From Pseudarthrobacter sp. C4D7 (lineage in GTDB: Bacteria; Actinomycetota; Actinomycetes; Actinomycetales; Micrococcaceae), in NCBI RefSeq assembly GCF_013359725.1, contig NZ_JABFMW010000015.1:1-64000 (forward strand): 64,000 nt of DNA, read 5' to 3'. The notes beneath the pieces were generated by a model, which was given only the letters and a program-made list of their open reading frames with translations, had not been told where the DNA came from and made no database searches. Of the stretch, positions 56,824 through 64,000 are shown in pieces. Both the position numbers and the translations under genes were made by a program. Numbering within the stretch: the first letter of the stretch is position 1; each line of letters begins with the position of its first letter.

Positions 56824-57798
56824 TCAGTTGCTGCCCAGGCGGAGCACCCGTTCCTGCGCCAGCATGGCTGTCTTGCTGGCCTTGTCTGCCGCCCGTGCAG
56901 CCTGTTTCGCTTCGGCCGCGGTGGTGACCAGCTGCTTGCGCGAGCGGTCCAGGCGTTCCTCGGCAGCCTTGAGCCGGCCCCGCAGATCAGCCGTCTCCTG
57001 CTGCAGGCCGGCTATTTCCGCCTGGATTTCCTCCTCTTGTTCGCGCAGTCCGGTGGCGTGCCGCATCGCGGCTTCTTCGGCGTCCCGGGCCTCCGCGAGC
57101 AAGGCCTTCGCCCGTTCCAGCGCGGGAGGCGAGGCCGGTCGTGGAGCCTGCCGGACTGCCTCGAGCCGGGGCCTGGCAGGCGATTTCCTGGACCCAGGTG
57201 CCGTCGTGGTCTGCGGCTTCGGAGCGGCAGCCTTCGGTGCGGTGACGGCTTCCGGTGCAGTGATGGCAGACGGCGCCGCCGGGAGCAAACCCGGCAGGGC
57301 CACCGCACCTTCCAGGTCCACGTCGTTGACGCCGTCTGCTGTGAGGACTTTCAGGAGCCGCCCACTGGCAACGGCGCCGGCGGCCGCCTGGTCGGCGGTC
57401 AGCGCACGGAGGGTTTCCCCGATCTCCGTGGCCATGGCCTCGCTCAGGGAGCGGCCCTGTTCCCGGGCCACCGAACGGGCAGTCTCGACGGCGGCTGCCA
57501 GCATGGTGCGCCGCTCGCGGCCGAGTTCGCGGAGGGCCGCGGCATCCAGCGACGCCTGGGCGGCGCGCATCCGTTCCCCGAGGCCGCCCAGTTGGGCCGT
57601 TACGTCAGGCCGGTGCCTAACAAGCATGTTGAGCGCCCACGCTGCGACGGAAGGCTTAGGCAGCGCCCGCACCGCGGCCGCGAGGGCCTTGTCCTGGCCC
57701 GCAACCTCCTTGGCGGCCGCGGCCCGGGCCGCCACGAAGCCGTCCAGCGGAGACGCGTACAGCTGGTTGGCGATCGTCACCAGGGCTTCGTCTTCCAT
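56824..57798 (-). CDS. hypothetical coiled-coil protein
   Basis: The 324-residue protein has a helical N-terminal half (EDEALVTIANQLYASPLDGFVAARAAAAKEV, KPSVAAWALNMLVRHRP), a Pro/Ala-rich linker near 185-235 and a C-terminal coiled coil (ALERAKALLAEARDAEEAA, LREQEEEIQAEIAGLQQETADL). Such proteins occur in many actinobacteria without assigned function. ATG 57798 is chosen because TAGGAT ends seven bases before it; ATG 57807 would lie within the promoter. Confidence 0.8.
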   Translation of the reverse strand: MEDEALVTIANQLYASPLDGFVAARAAAAKEVAGQDKALAAAVRALPKPSVAAWALNMLVRHRPDVTAQLGGLGERMRAAQASLDAAALRELGRERRTMLAAAVETARSVAREQGRSLSEAMATEIGETLRALTADQAAAGAVASGRLLKVLTADGVNDVDLEGAVALPGLLPAAPSAITAPEAVTAPKAAAPKPQTTTAPGSRKSPARPRLEAVRQAPRPASPPALERAKALLAEARDAEEAAMRHATGLREQEEEIQAEIAGLQQETADLRGRLKAAEERLDRSRKQLVTTAAEAKQAARAADKASKTAMLAQERVLRLGSN

Positions 57799-57851
57799 GC
57801 CGCCCATCCTAGGTGCAGCGGTGGCCCCTGTTACTCCACAGCCCGGAGGAG

Positions 57852-57857
57852 TAAGTT
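57852..57857 (+). promoter_or_regulatory. -10 element TAAGTT for leaderless ndh-like gene
   Basis: TAAGTT, GCTCGA, ATG 57864. No ribosome site. Confidence 0.65.
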
Positions 57858-57863
57858 GCTCGA

Positions 57864-59105
57864 ATGGACGATTCATACCAGGTCATCGTGGTGGGCGGCG
57901 GTTTTGCCGGGAAGGCGGCGGCTGAGGAGTTGGGCCGCAAAGGCGTCCGGGTCCTGCTGCTTGACACCAACAACTACCAACAGTTCCAGCCGCTCCTGTA
58001 CCAGGTGGCTGCATCCCAGATCGGCGTCTCCGCGGTTACCCGGCCGCTCAGGTCGGAGTTCCGCGGGATCAACACCGTCCGGGTCCTGACGGCGGAGGTT
58101 ACCTTGATCGACGCTGCGCACCGCACCGTCACTACCGCTGACGGTTCCACCTACCGGGCCCAGGCCCTGGTCATTGCCACGGGAGCGGTACCCAACTTCT
58201 TCAACACCCCGGGGGCGGACGAGCACGCCTACCCGCTGTACTCGGTCGCGGATGCAACACGGCTCAGCGCCGCCATTACCGCCATCCTGGACGAGGCTGA
58301 CCGCGAGCCCGGCGCGAACGCGGACGTAATCGTGGTGGGCGGCGGCCCCACGGGCGTCGAAACGGCCGGTGCCCTGGCCGAAAACGTCAAGTACCTCGTG
58401 CCGAAGTATTTCTCCCCGGACCTGGCCGCCCGCTGCCACGTGCACCTGGTGGACATGGTGCCCAACGTCCTCGCCGCATTTTCGGAGAAATCGCAGGCCT
58501 ACGCCCGGGACCGCCTGACGAAACTGGGCGTGCAGCTGCACATGGGCCAGGCGGTGGCGGAAGTTCGGCCGGACGGGGTGACCCTCAAAGACGGGACGGT
58601 CATATCCGCCCGGGTTGTGGTGTGGGCCGGAGGATTGCAGGCAGGACGGATCATCACCGAGTCCGGCCTGAAGCAGGGCAGGGGCGGCCGCGTGGATGTC
58701 CGGCCGGATCTTACGGCCCCGGGCTTCGAGGGCGTCTACGTGCTGGGTGACTCTGCCAACATCACCGACGACGCCGGGAACAAGCTCCCGCAGCTCGGGT
58801 CAGTAGCCCAGCAGTCGGGTAAGTGGGCTGCCCGCAATATTTACGCTGACCTCACCGGTGGCGTACGCGAGCCATTCAAGTACTGGGACAAGGGGTACAT
58901 GGCCATGGTGGGACGCGGTGCAGCGGTGGCGGAACTGGGACGCCGGCGCCTGCAGCTGCAGGGTCCCCTGGCCTTCGTGTCCTGGCTCGCGGTTCACCTG
59001 GCATTGCTGCCTGGATTCCAGCAAAAAGCCAGGGCCCTGTTTTCGTGGGCCAATGGCTACGTCACCCACAGCCCGTCCCAAGTGGTGGTGGGCCGTCCGG
59101 ACTAG
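57864..59105 (+). CDS. type II NADH:quinone oxidoreductase-like flavoprotein
   Basis: The 413-residue protein has FAD-binding VIVVGGGFAGKAAAEEL at 8-24, QQFQPLLYQVA, an NAD loop VIVVGGGPTGVETAGALAE near 153-171, and VYVLGDSANI near 292, as in NDH-2. A C-terminal amphipathic segment (FVSWLAVHLALLPGFQQKARALF) would bind the membrane. It passes electrons from NADH to menaquinone without pumping protons. Its stop overlaps that of the broken ligase gene on the other strand by three bases. Confidence 0.92.
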   Translation: MDDSYQVIVVGGGFAGKAAAEELGRKGVRVLLLDTNNYQQFQPLLYQVAASQIGVSAVTRPLRSEFRGINTVRVLTAEVTLIDAAHRTVTTADGSTYRAQALVIATGAVPNFFNTPGADEHAYPLYSVADATRLSAAITAILDEADREPGANADVIVVGGGPTGVETAGALAENVKYLVPKYFSPDLAARCHVHLVDMVPNVLAAFSEKSQAYARDRLTKLGVQLHMGQAVAEVRPDGVTLKDGTVISARVVVWAGGLQAGRIITESGLKQGRGGRVDVRPDLTAPGFEGVYVLGDSANITDDAGNKLPQLGSVAQQSGKWAARNIYADLTGGVREPFKYWDKGYMAMVGRGAAVAELGRRRLQLQGPLAFVSWLAVHLALLPGFQQKARALFSWANGYVTHSPSQVVVGRPD

Positions 59106-60567
59106 GAACCCTGATCCAGCGGACCGCCGGGGTTTGGCCGCATTGCCTGCGCGGCCGGCAGGGGGACCACAACCCGGAATTTGCCGCCCGCTGTCTGCCG
59201 GGGAGGTTCGCCGGCCGGCTCTACTGTGACATGGGCAAGGCCAAGGCCGGTGAGGACCTCTCCGATCCCCTTGAGTGCCGCCTCCTGCACTTCGCCCGCA
59301 TCGGCGCCGGGGGCAGGGAGCAGCCGCACGGACAGCCTGGTGGGAGCGGCCTGGACGATCTGGAACAGTCCCACCCCGGGTGTCCGGTCCAGGGTGGAGC
59401 CGAATGCCAGGGGTGGCACGTCGACATGTCCGTTTCCGTCCGCAGCGGGGAAGGTGAGCACGTCGGAGGTCCGGCCTTCCACCAGCAAAGCCGGCGCAGG
59501 GTTCCCACATCCGCAGTGGCCTGGTTTGATGAGCACGCGGTCGCCCACGTCATAGCGGATGATGGGCTGGACCCTGTTGGCCAGGTTCGTCAGCAGCACG
59601 GTGTGGGACGCGACCCCCGGCGGTACGGGGGCGTAGTGTGCGTCGACCGGTTCGAGGATTACCCAGTCTTCAATGAGGTGGAGCCAGCCCTCCCGGCAGC
59701 TCGCGGCGGCGTAGCTGGACTCGGTACAGCCATAAACCTCGCGCACGGGTGCCCCGAAGGCCCGCTCAATGCGCGCGCGTTCTGCCCGCGGAAGGCCTCG
59801 GCAGTACTGAGCACGAGTTTTGGGTGGAGGTGCAGCCTCCCTGATTCCTGCTCCGTCGACAGCAGGCGGAGGACGCTGGCGTAACTGCCCAGCAGGACCG
59901 GCTGGACCAGGTTGAGCCCGGCCACAAGCTGGGGCAGCGGGCGGTCCACAGGGAAGATCCGCAGCCGGCGGTGGCGCCACGGGTTCTCCCGCCTTTCCCT
60001 GGTGCCCGCAGAGACGGACAGGAAATGGCCGCCGGTGGCGATAACCCCCGCGAACTGCCCGCCCCGTACGGCCAGCTGCAACAGTTGGGCCGGTGACAGC
60101 CACTCCGCGCCCAAGGTGCCCATCAGCCCCGATGTCACGGCCCAGTAGCGGTCATCGAGGACGAAGAGGCCCCTGGCGCCGGTGGTGCCGGCAGTGGTGG
60201 CCACCAGGTATTTGCCGGCGAACCGCTTCCCAATCCGGGCAGGATCGGCTACGAAATCCTCCACAGCGCTGCGGGTCACCGCCGGATCGGTGGGCACGTC
60301 GTCAAACCGGGCCATGAGTTGCCGCTTGTCCGTCACCGGCAACAGGGTGACGTCGTCGATCCCTTGGGGCAGCCCTCGGTAAAGCTCCCGGTAGAAAGCT
60401 GAATGCTCCCGGGCGAACGCCACCAGGTCTGCCAGCCGCTGCCTCTGCCGGTCGTGGACCGCTGCCTGGCCCCGCCGGTGGACCCGGAAAGCATCCCACC
60501 AGACACGCACAGCGTCGCCACGGCGGCCGCGGAGCACAGCTTCCCGGGGTGTCACCAGTGTCACCAT
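59102..60567 (-). pseudogene. phenylacetate-CoA ligase/CoF-synthetase-like adenylate-forming enzyme, frameshifted
   Basis: Two overlapping minus-strand frames together form one protein of about 485 residues. The first (from ATG 60567) gives ADPARIGKRFAGKYLVATTAGTTGARG, the P-loop TTAGTTGARG of the ANL superfamily, and runs on to VLSTAEAF. The second continues LPRAERARIERAFG, VREVYGCTESSYAA and IRYDVGDRV. Restoring one missing base near 59791-59798 (minus-strand GAGGCCTTCC) joins them without a gap. This is either a real -1 frameshift or a sequencing error. The promoter (TAAAAT, six bases, ATG) is intact. The substrate would be an aromatic or fatty carboxylate; unknown. Confidence 0.85.
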
Positions 60568-60573
60568 GCTTTG

Positions 60574-60579
60574 ATTTTA
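60574..60579 (-). promoter_or_regulatory. -10 element TAAAAT of the frameshifted gene
   Basis: Minus strand: TAAAAT, CAAAGC, ATG 60567. It is the closest match to TATAAT with leaderless spacing in the window, suggesting active transcription of a gene with a broken frame. Confidence 0.65.
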
Positions 60580-60607
60580 GGAGCGGCGGCACTGGCCGGA
60601 CAGGGGG

Positions 60608-61306
60608 CTACCCGTTGGGCCTGCCGGCGGTCCCATCCGTGCCGCGGTGGGCCGTGCCGTCGTCGTCCGTTCCCTGGAAGCTCAGCAGGCGCCCCGCCGC
60701 AATCCAGCCGGATGCTTCGTAAAGTGGGGCAGCGTCCGGCTCCACCACCATGTGGAGGTGCCCGGCGCCATGGAGGAACGCCTCCTCCGCCATCGCCGCG
60801 AAAAGAGCCCGCTCCAGGCCCTGCCTGTCCGCTCCCTGCGGCAGTTCGGTGATGGCCACTGCAGCGACGCCATCCCTTACCTGGATGCGCCCCTTGGCCA
60901 CGGGGTGGTGGAAGACAGTGACCTCGACGGCGTCATACGTCGCCATGGGCGCCAGGGTCACCTGGGCATTGTCGGGCAACTCGACGGCTGCGTCCAGCGA
61001 GTCCGTCGGGGCCGTGAGCAGGACCCGCTCAGCCACGACGGCGAGGCCGGCCGGGCCCACACTCCTGGCCGCCGCCGCGTCAGCGCACAGCAGGGTCAGG
61101 CGCACATCCGGTTCGTGCGTTGCCGTGCCCGCAAGATCCCCGGCACCAGGGCCCGGCCAGCCCGCCACATATTCCCTGCGCGCGGGATCCTGGCCTGTGC
61201 CGGCGTCGAGCATGAAGCCCGCACCCACCGGTTCGGCGCTGCGTTCCTGGAGCTCAGCCCAGGCGGGCACCCAGCTTAGGGCGGGAAGCGCATGGTCTTC
61301 AGGCAC
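60608..61306 (-). CDS. hypothetical protein with GNAT-like C-terminus
   Basis: The 232-residue protein starts with GTG 61306 behind AAGGAG. The C-terminal part (RIQVRDGVAAVAITELPQG, ALFAAMAEEAFLHGAGHLHMVVEPDAAPLYEASGW) has the pattern of the GNAT fold, including the last Tyr-x2-x-GW element, but the acetyl-CoA loop is not typical. Possibly a degenerate or substrate-sensing acetyltransferase relative. It diverges in sequence from the gene at 35719. Function unknown. Confidence 0.72.
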   Translation of the reverse strand: MPEDHALPALSWVPAWAELQERSAEPVGAGFMLDAGTGQDPARREYVAGWPGPGAGDLAGTATHEPDVRLTLLCADAAAARSVGPAGLAVVAERVLLTAPTDSLDAAVELPDNAQVTLAPMATYDAVEVTVFHHPVAKGRIQVRDGVAAVAITELPQGADRQGLERALFAAMAEEAFLHGAGHLHMVVEPDAAPLYEASGWIAAGRLLSFQGTDDDGTAHRGTDGTAGRPNG

Positions 61307-61427
61307 GGGGGCTCCTTACGTTCGGCAACGGCAGGACCGGCGTCCGCCCGGTGCAGGTGGGCAGGTTCTGCCAACGTATCGGATCGATGCGCGGCCTGCC
61401 AGTGGCGGCACAGGGGCGCCGGACGCG

Positions 61428-62360
61428 TCAGGGCAGATGGGTAAAGGACATGCCTGCGGCCAGGAGTTTGTCCACCGCCTGCCTCAGGCCTTCGGCGGTA
61501 CCGCCGTTGGGGTGGTTGCCGTGGCAGATGACCACGTCCCCTGCCCGGGCCTTGCCCACCTCCCGGGCGACGACGGCGGCGGAAAAGGTTGCGCCGCCGT
61601 CGCCATTGATGCTGAAGCCCGCCGGTTTCACGCCCAGGGCGCCCAGGATGTCCGTGGCGACGTCATCCATGTACGCGGTGCCCGGGCGGAAGTACCTGGG
61701 ACGCTTTCCCGTGATGCCTTCCAGCACGTCATTGTTCGGCATGACTTCGTCATAGATTTCCCCCGCGTTCCGGGTGCCCGGGATGCCGTAGGCCGCATTG
61801 CCGGTGGTGGACAGCGGCTTGTGGGAGGTTCCGTGGTTGGCCACCTCGAAGAGCGGGTCGGCCGCCAGCTGGTGGGTCGCGGCCGGGTTGGCGGCAATCC
61901 ACCGCGAATTGAGGAAGAGAGTGGCCGGGATGCGGCGTTGGCGGAGTGTGTCCACTAAGGCTTGGTCGAAGCCGCTGCCGCCAGGTCCCCCGCAAAAGTC
62001 AAAAGTGAGGGCGATCCCCGGCGCGGCGGGCGGCATCCTGGCCAGGACACCGGGCGCCTCCAGCCCCCAATACCGGGCCGGGCGCTTTCCGTAAGTGTCA
62101 ACAACCCAGGCGCGTGAGGGCGCTGCGGGCGGGTTGGCGGCCACCGCATCACCATCGGGCCCGGAATGCAGGATGGTCGAAACGGCACTGTCAGGGGCGC
62201 TGTCCGGCGCCGGCAGGTCCGGGCCCTGCGCCGCGGGCCGGGGAGGTTGCTGCCGGTCCGGCATGGCGGCGGACACTGCCAGCACCGCCGCCAGCAGGAC
62301 CGCCCGGCGCCCAGGCCCGTTCCCGGCACGGCTGAGGTGCCGCGGTACATGCAACTCCAC
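61428..62360 (-). CDS. secreted polysaccharide deacetylase (NodB-type)
   Basis: About 310 residues from GTG 62360. A signal segment (RRAVLLAAVLAVSAAM) lies near the N-terminus, followed by a Pro-rich linker and the NodB domain: ALTFDFCGG (motif 1 with one Asp), NHGTSHKPL (zinc His motif), FRPGTAYMD and VVICHGNHPN. It would deacetylate wall or capsular N-acetyl sugars in the periplasmic space. GTG 62360 lies seven bases after GGAAAGGA, which is better than ATG 62378 with no ribosome site. Confidence 0.87.
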   Translation of the reverse strand: MELHVPRHLSRAGNGPGRRAVLLAAVLAVSAAMPDRQQPPRPAAQGPDLPAPDSAPDSAVSTILHSGPDGDAVAANPPAAPSRAWVVDTYGKRPARYWGLEAPGVLARMPPAAPGIALTFDFCGGPGGSGFDQALVDTLRQRRIPATLFLNSRWIAANPAATHQLAADPLFEVANHGTSHKPLSTTGNAAYGIPGTRNAGEIYDEVMPNNDVLEGITGKRPRYFRPGTAYMDDVATDILGALGVKPAGFSINGDGGATFSAAVVAREVGKARAGDVVICHGNHPNGGTAEGLRQAVDKLLAAGMSFTHLP

Positions 62361-62712
62361 CGCTAGTTCCTTTCCCATTGATCATCGGCCCCTGCCCTGC
62401 CGGCGTTGTCCGGGCAGGCCGATGGTGCGGGCGCGGGGCGGCGGCCGCCGGGTGGCAGAGCAGCGGGAAGAGCCGCAGCGCGCGCAACAGCAGGGTGGAA
62501 GCGGGGGGTCATACCGTGAGGATACCTTGGCCGTCTTGCCGTTTCCTGAACCTTGGGCGGCGCCAGGCCGGGGGCCACCACCGCAAAGCGGGAGGCAGGG
62601 GACTTTGGTCCCTGTGCGTTCGGTCCGGGCCGTCGTTTACTTATGGATTGGGCGGGCACAACGTCCGCGACGGGGCAACTCTGCCCGCTGAGCACGGAGG
62701 CAACATCCAGTA
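62361..62712. other. intergenic region without a supported gene
   Basis: About 350 bases lie between the deacetylase start and the small ORF at 62713. Read on either strand it shows no coding pattern. A broken inverted repeat (ATCGGCCCCTGCCC near 62385, GGGCAGGCCGAT near 62412) may be a hairpin. No promoter is evident except weak TA-rich matches near 62640. Confidence 0.4.
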
Positions 62713-62928
62713 ATGAACCTCAAAGAGCGGTGGGGCCGCCTGGACCCGGCAACCCGGAAATGGCTGATCGACAACCCGGGATGCCAGATCCTTCCCCGAA
62801 CAATCACCGCGGTGATCTCCAAGGAAAGCGGCGGAAACCTTCCCACGGGACAGCACGGCGAAGCATTCGTTTCCCGCGAGGACCAGGACTTCATCCGTTC
62901 CATGGTGAACGAGCCTCCCCGCGCCTGA
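62713..62928 (+). CDS. conserved small protein, 71 residues
   Basis: The product (MNLKERWGRLDPATRKWLIDNPGCQILPRT, then TAVISKESGGNLP, HGEAFVSREDQDFIRSMVNEP) has the composition of a real small soluble protein and differs from the shadow frames around it. GGAGG lies 12 bases before the ATG. It has the look of small conserved micrococcal proteins; no function can be named. Confidence 0.6.
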   Translation: MNLKERWGRLDPATRKWLIDNPGCQILPRTITAVISKESGGNLPTGQHGEAFVSREDQDFIRSMVNEPPRA

Positions 62929-63035
62929 CCTGCCCTGCCGAGTGGACTGGCATGCGGAAACAGGCCCGGAGGTGGACCGCGCCGGGCCGTCCGGGCAGTA
63001 GACTCAGCGCACAACTGGCACTGGGGAGTAGCAAT

Positions 63036-63131
63036 ATGAGGGCAGTACTGCCACCGGCAGCAGCCGGATCCATCGGGATGGCCGGCCTTTCGGTATCCTG
63101 CACGGCCGCGGCACCCTGCGTCGCGCCGTGA
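63036..63131 (+). CDS. possible 31-residue upstream ORF coupled to the HAD gene
   Basis: ATG 63036 follows GGAG at seven bases and opens MRAVLPPAAAGSIGMAGLSV SCTAAAPCVAP, a hydrophobic, Cys-containing peptide whose TGA (63129-63131) overlaps the GTG of the HAD gene (GTGA). TAGACT at 62999-63004 may be its -10. It may exist mainly to deliver ribosomes to the HAD start, which lacks its own site. Confidence 0.45.
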   Translation: MRAVLPPAAAGSIGMAGLSVSCTAAAPCVAP

Positions 63132-63607
63132 AGCCCATCATCCTGCTGGATATTGACGGGGTCCTGAACCCGGCCGTATGCCCGGGCGGCGGGGGAGACG
63201 GGCCTCTGCTTCGGCTCTCCAACGAGAAGCGTGCCCTGGTGCGGCGCCTGGCCCGCAGCGGGCGCATCGCCTGGGTGTCAACGTGGCCGGCGGATACAGT
63301 CTCCGGGCTGGAAGCGCAGCTGGAACTCGACGTCGAGCCGCTGCGGGTCACCATGGTGTTCCGGCAGTCAGACGCGAATGTGCCCACACCGAAGCTGACG
63401 TCGATTTCCCGTTGGTTGTCCCGGATGGACGCCGGAGACGACGCCTCCTGGGACTCGGTGGTTTGGATTGATGATGTGATGGGCCCGGACGCCCGCAAAT
63501 GGGCCGCCGGTCATGGCCTGCCGGTGCACCTGGAACAACCCGATCCTGACCGCGGCCTGGTGGAAGCCCACGTGTCCCGGATTGAGGCATTCATCGCGGG
63601 TGGCTGA
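63128..63607 (+). CDS. HAD-fold protein
   Basis: The 159-residue protein has the HAD motif I DIDGVLNP at 8-15 (nucleophile Asp8 and Asp10), motif II WVSTWP (Ser/Thr, near 49) and VVWIDDV near 112 as motif IV. It lacks a cap domain of size. This group of small actinobacterial HADs is uncharacterised. The start is GTG 63128, overlapped by the stop of a 31-codon ORF. Confidence 0.85.
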   Translation: MKPIILLDIDGVLNPAVCPGGGGDGPLLRLSNEKRALVRRLARSGRIAWVSTWPADTVSGLEAQLELDVEPLRVTMVFRQSDANVPTPKLTSISRWLSRMDAGDDASWDSVVWIDDVMGPDARKWAAGHGLPVHLEQPDPDRGLVEAHVSRIEAFIAGG

Positions 63608-63654
63608 CGCGTCCACGGGCGGCGCTGCGCTCGGAACGGCCCCATTAACCAGCG

Positions 63655-63696
63655 AAAAACCCCGGAAACCCCTGAAAAACGGGGCTGTCCGGGGTT
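63655..63696 (-). terminator. terminator of tRNA-Thr
   Basis: A 9-bp outer stem AACCCCGGA/TCCGGGGTT with an inner CCCCT/CGGGG pair, followed on the minus strand by TTTTT. Confidence 0.8.
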
Positions 63697-63703
63697 TATC
63701 CCG

Positions 63704-63776
63704 AGCTTCCTATCAGAATCGAACTGATGACCTTTTCATTACGAGTGAAACGCTCTACCGACTGAGCTAAGGAAGC
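63704..63776 (-). tRNA. tRNA-Thr(CGT)
   Basis: Minus strand: acceptor GCTTCCT/AGGAAGC, D arm GCTCAGTCGGTAGAGC, anticodon stem TTTCA/TGAAA around CTCGTAA (anticodon CGT), T arm ATCAG-TTCGATT-CTGAT, discriminator T, CCA not encoded. Confidence 0.95.
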
Positions 63777-63880
63777 ACCGCACGAAATCCCCGGCGGAAC
63801 CGGGCGCTTCATGCAAGAGTCAACTGTAATAGAGTCCCTGCGCCCTGGTCAAAATGGCGCGGGCGGAGCCCACCCCGTGG

Positions 63881-64000
63881 TCAGCAGACCAGGTTGTCGG
63901 CCGGGATCTTCCCGCTGACCAGGTATTTGTCCACGGCATCCTCCAGGCAGCTGTTCGCCCGGCCGTAGGCGGTGTGCCCTTCACCCTTCCAGGTCAGCAG
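63881..64000 (-). CDS. TAP-like alpha/beta hydrolase, C-terminal fragment
   Basis: The last 39 residues (GEGHTAYGRANSCLEDAVDKY, LVSGKIPADNLVC) end at TGA 63883-63881 and continue beyond the window edge. GHTAYGRxNSC is the catalytic-His region and Cys-containing tail of secreted SCO7095/TAP-like tripeptidyl aminopeptidase hydrolases of Actinobacteria. No start is visible. Confidence 0.78.
   Translation of the reverse strand: MLTWKGEGHTAYGRANSCLEDAVDKYLVSGKIPADNLVC

Overview
This window comes from the chromosome of a high-GC actinobacterium, most likely the Arthrobacter/Pseudarthrobacter group (Micrococcaceae). The signs are the GC-rich coding bias, a DUF222/HNH endonuclease remnant, a GTP-type PEP carboxykinase, a Bpa-type proteasome activator ending in GQYL, actinobacterial RecQ architecture, and many genes that look leaderless (an -10 hexamer exactly 6 nt before the start codon). 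No phage, IS element or CRISPR array is visible. The gene content is mostly core and niche-metabolism genes.

Layout. 1-3.0 kb: C-terminus of an HNH protein, a 20-bp minisatellite, then a three-gene module (MDR dehydrogenase without zinc ligands, a PTPS/QueD homologue without catalytic residues, and a GT4 glycosyltransferase). 3.0-5.6 kb: tadA, a PAP2 phosphatase, upp and a VOC protein, most with leaderless promoters. 5.7-6.7 kb: a lytic-transglycosylase-like secreted protein behind a ydaO-type cyclic di-AMP riboswitch. 6.8-15.8 kb: a cell-envelope block of two GT39 membrane glycosyltransferases, a GT2-GtrA fusion, a PhoPR-like two-component system and a divergent membrane protein, with shared CCTGTGAC boxes. 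15.8-17.3 kb: an orphan winged-helix regulator with a long regulated leader. 17.4-20 kb: a SixA phosphatase and a divergent LysR/EamA pair. 19.8-24 kb: a four-gene operon (degenerate ABC ATPase, YhgE/Pip membrane protein, TetR, membrane protein) whose promoter holds an 18-bp perfect palindrome. 24-27.7 kb: a mercuric-reductase-like flavoprotein, tRNA-Arg(ACG) and PEP carboxykinase. 27.8-31.5 kb: flavohaemoglobin and NsrR with an NsrR-type operator, then phosphomannomutase.

31.6-40.6 kb: a RecQ-phosphoribosyltransferase fusion, a DHA2 transporter, tRNA-Ser(GCT), a GNAT, a prolyl oligopeptidase and an FAD/NAD(P) protein. 40.6-45.7 kb: a 1513-residue secreted nuclease/5'-nucleotidase fusion and tRNA-Ser(TGA). 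45.8-51.1 kb: a quinone reductase, then PadR with a MacB-like ABC exporter and three PadR-like operators. 51.3-54.9 kb: CstA and its YbdD partner, then Bpa. 55-64 kb: an aldo/keto reductase, small conserved proteins, a type II NADH dehydrogenase, a frameshifted adenylate-forming enzyme, a polysaccharide deacetylase, a HAD protein, tRNA-Thr(CGT) and the C-terminus of a TAP-like alpha/beta hydrolase.

The genes point to a soil lifestyle: extracellular DNA and nucleotide scavenging (nuclease fusion, upp), peptide and pyruvate uptake under starvation (CstA), gluconeogenesis (PEPCK), nitric oxide detoxification, envelope remodelling under c-di-AMP and PhoPR-type control, and proteasome-linked protein turnover. 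The most unusual items are the pterin-like module with lost active sites, the self-regulated pseudo-ATPase/YhgE operon, and small coupled or leaderless upstream ORFs.
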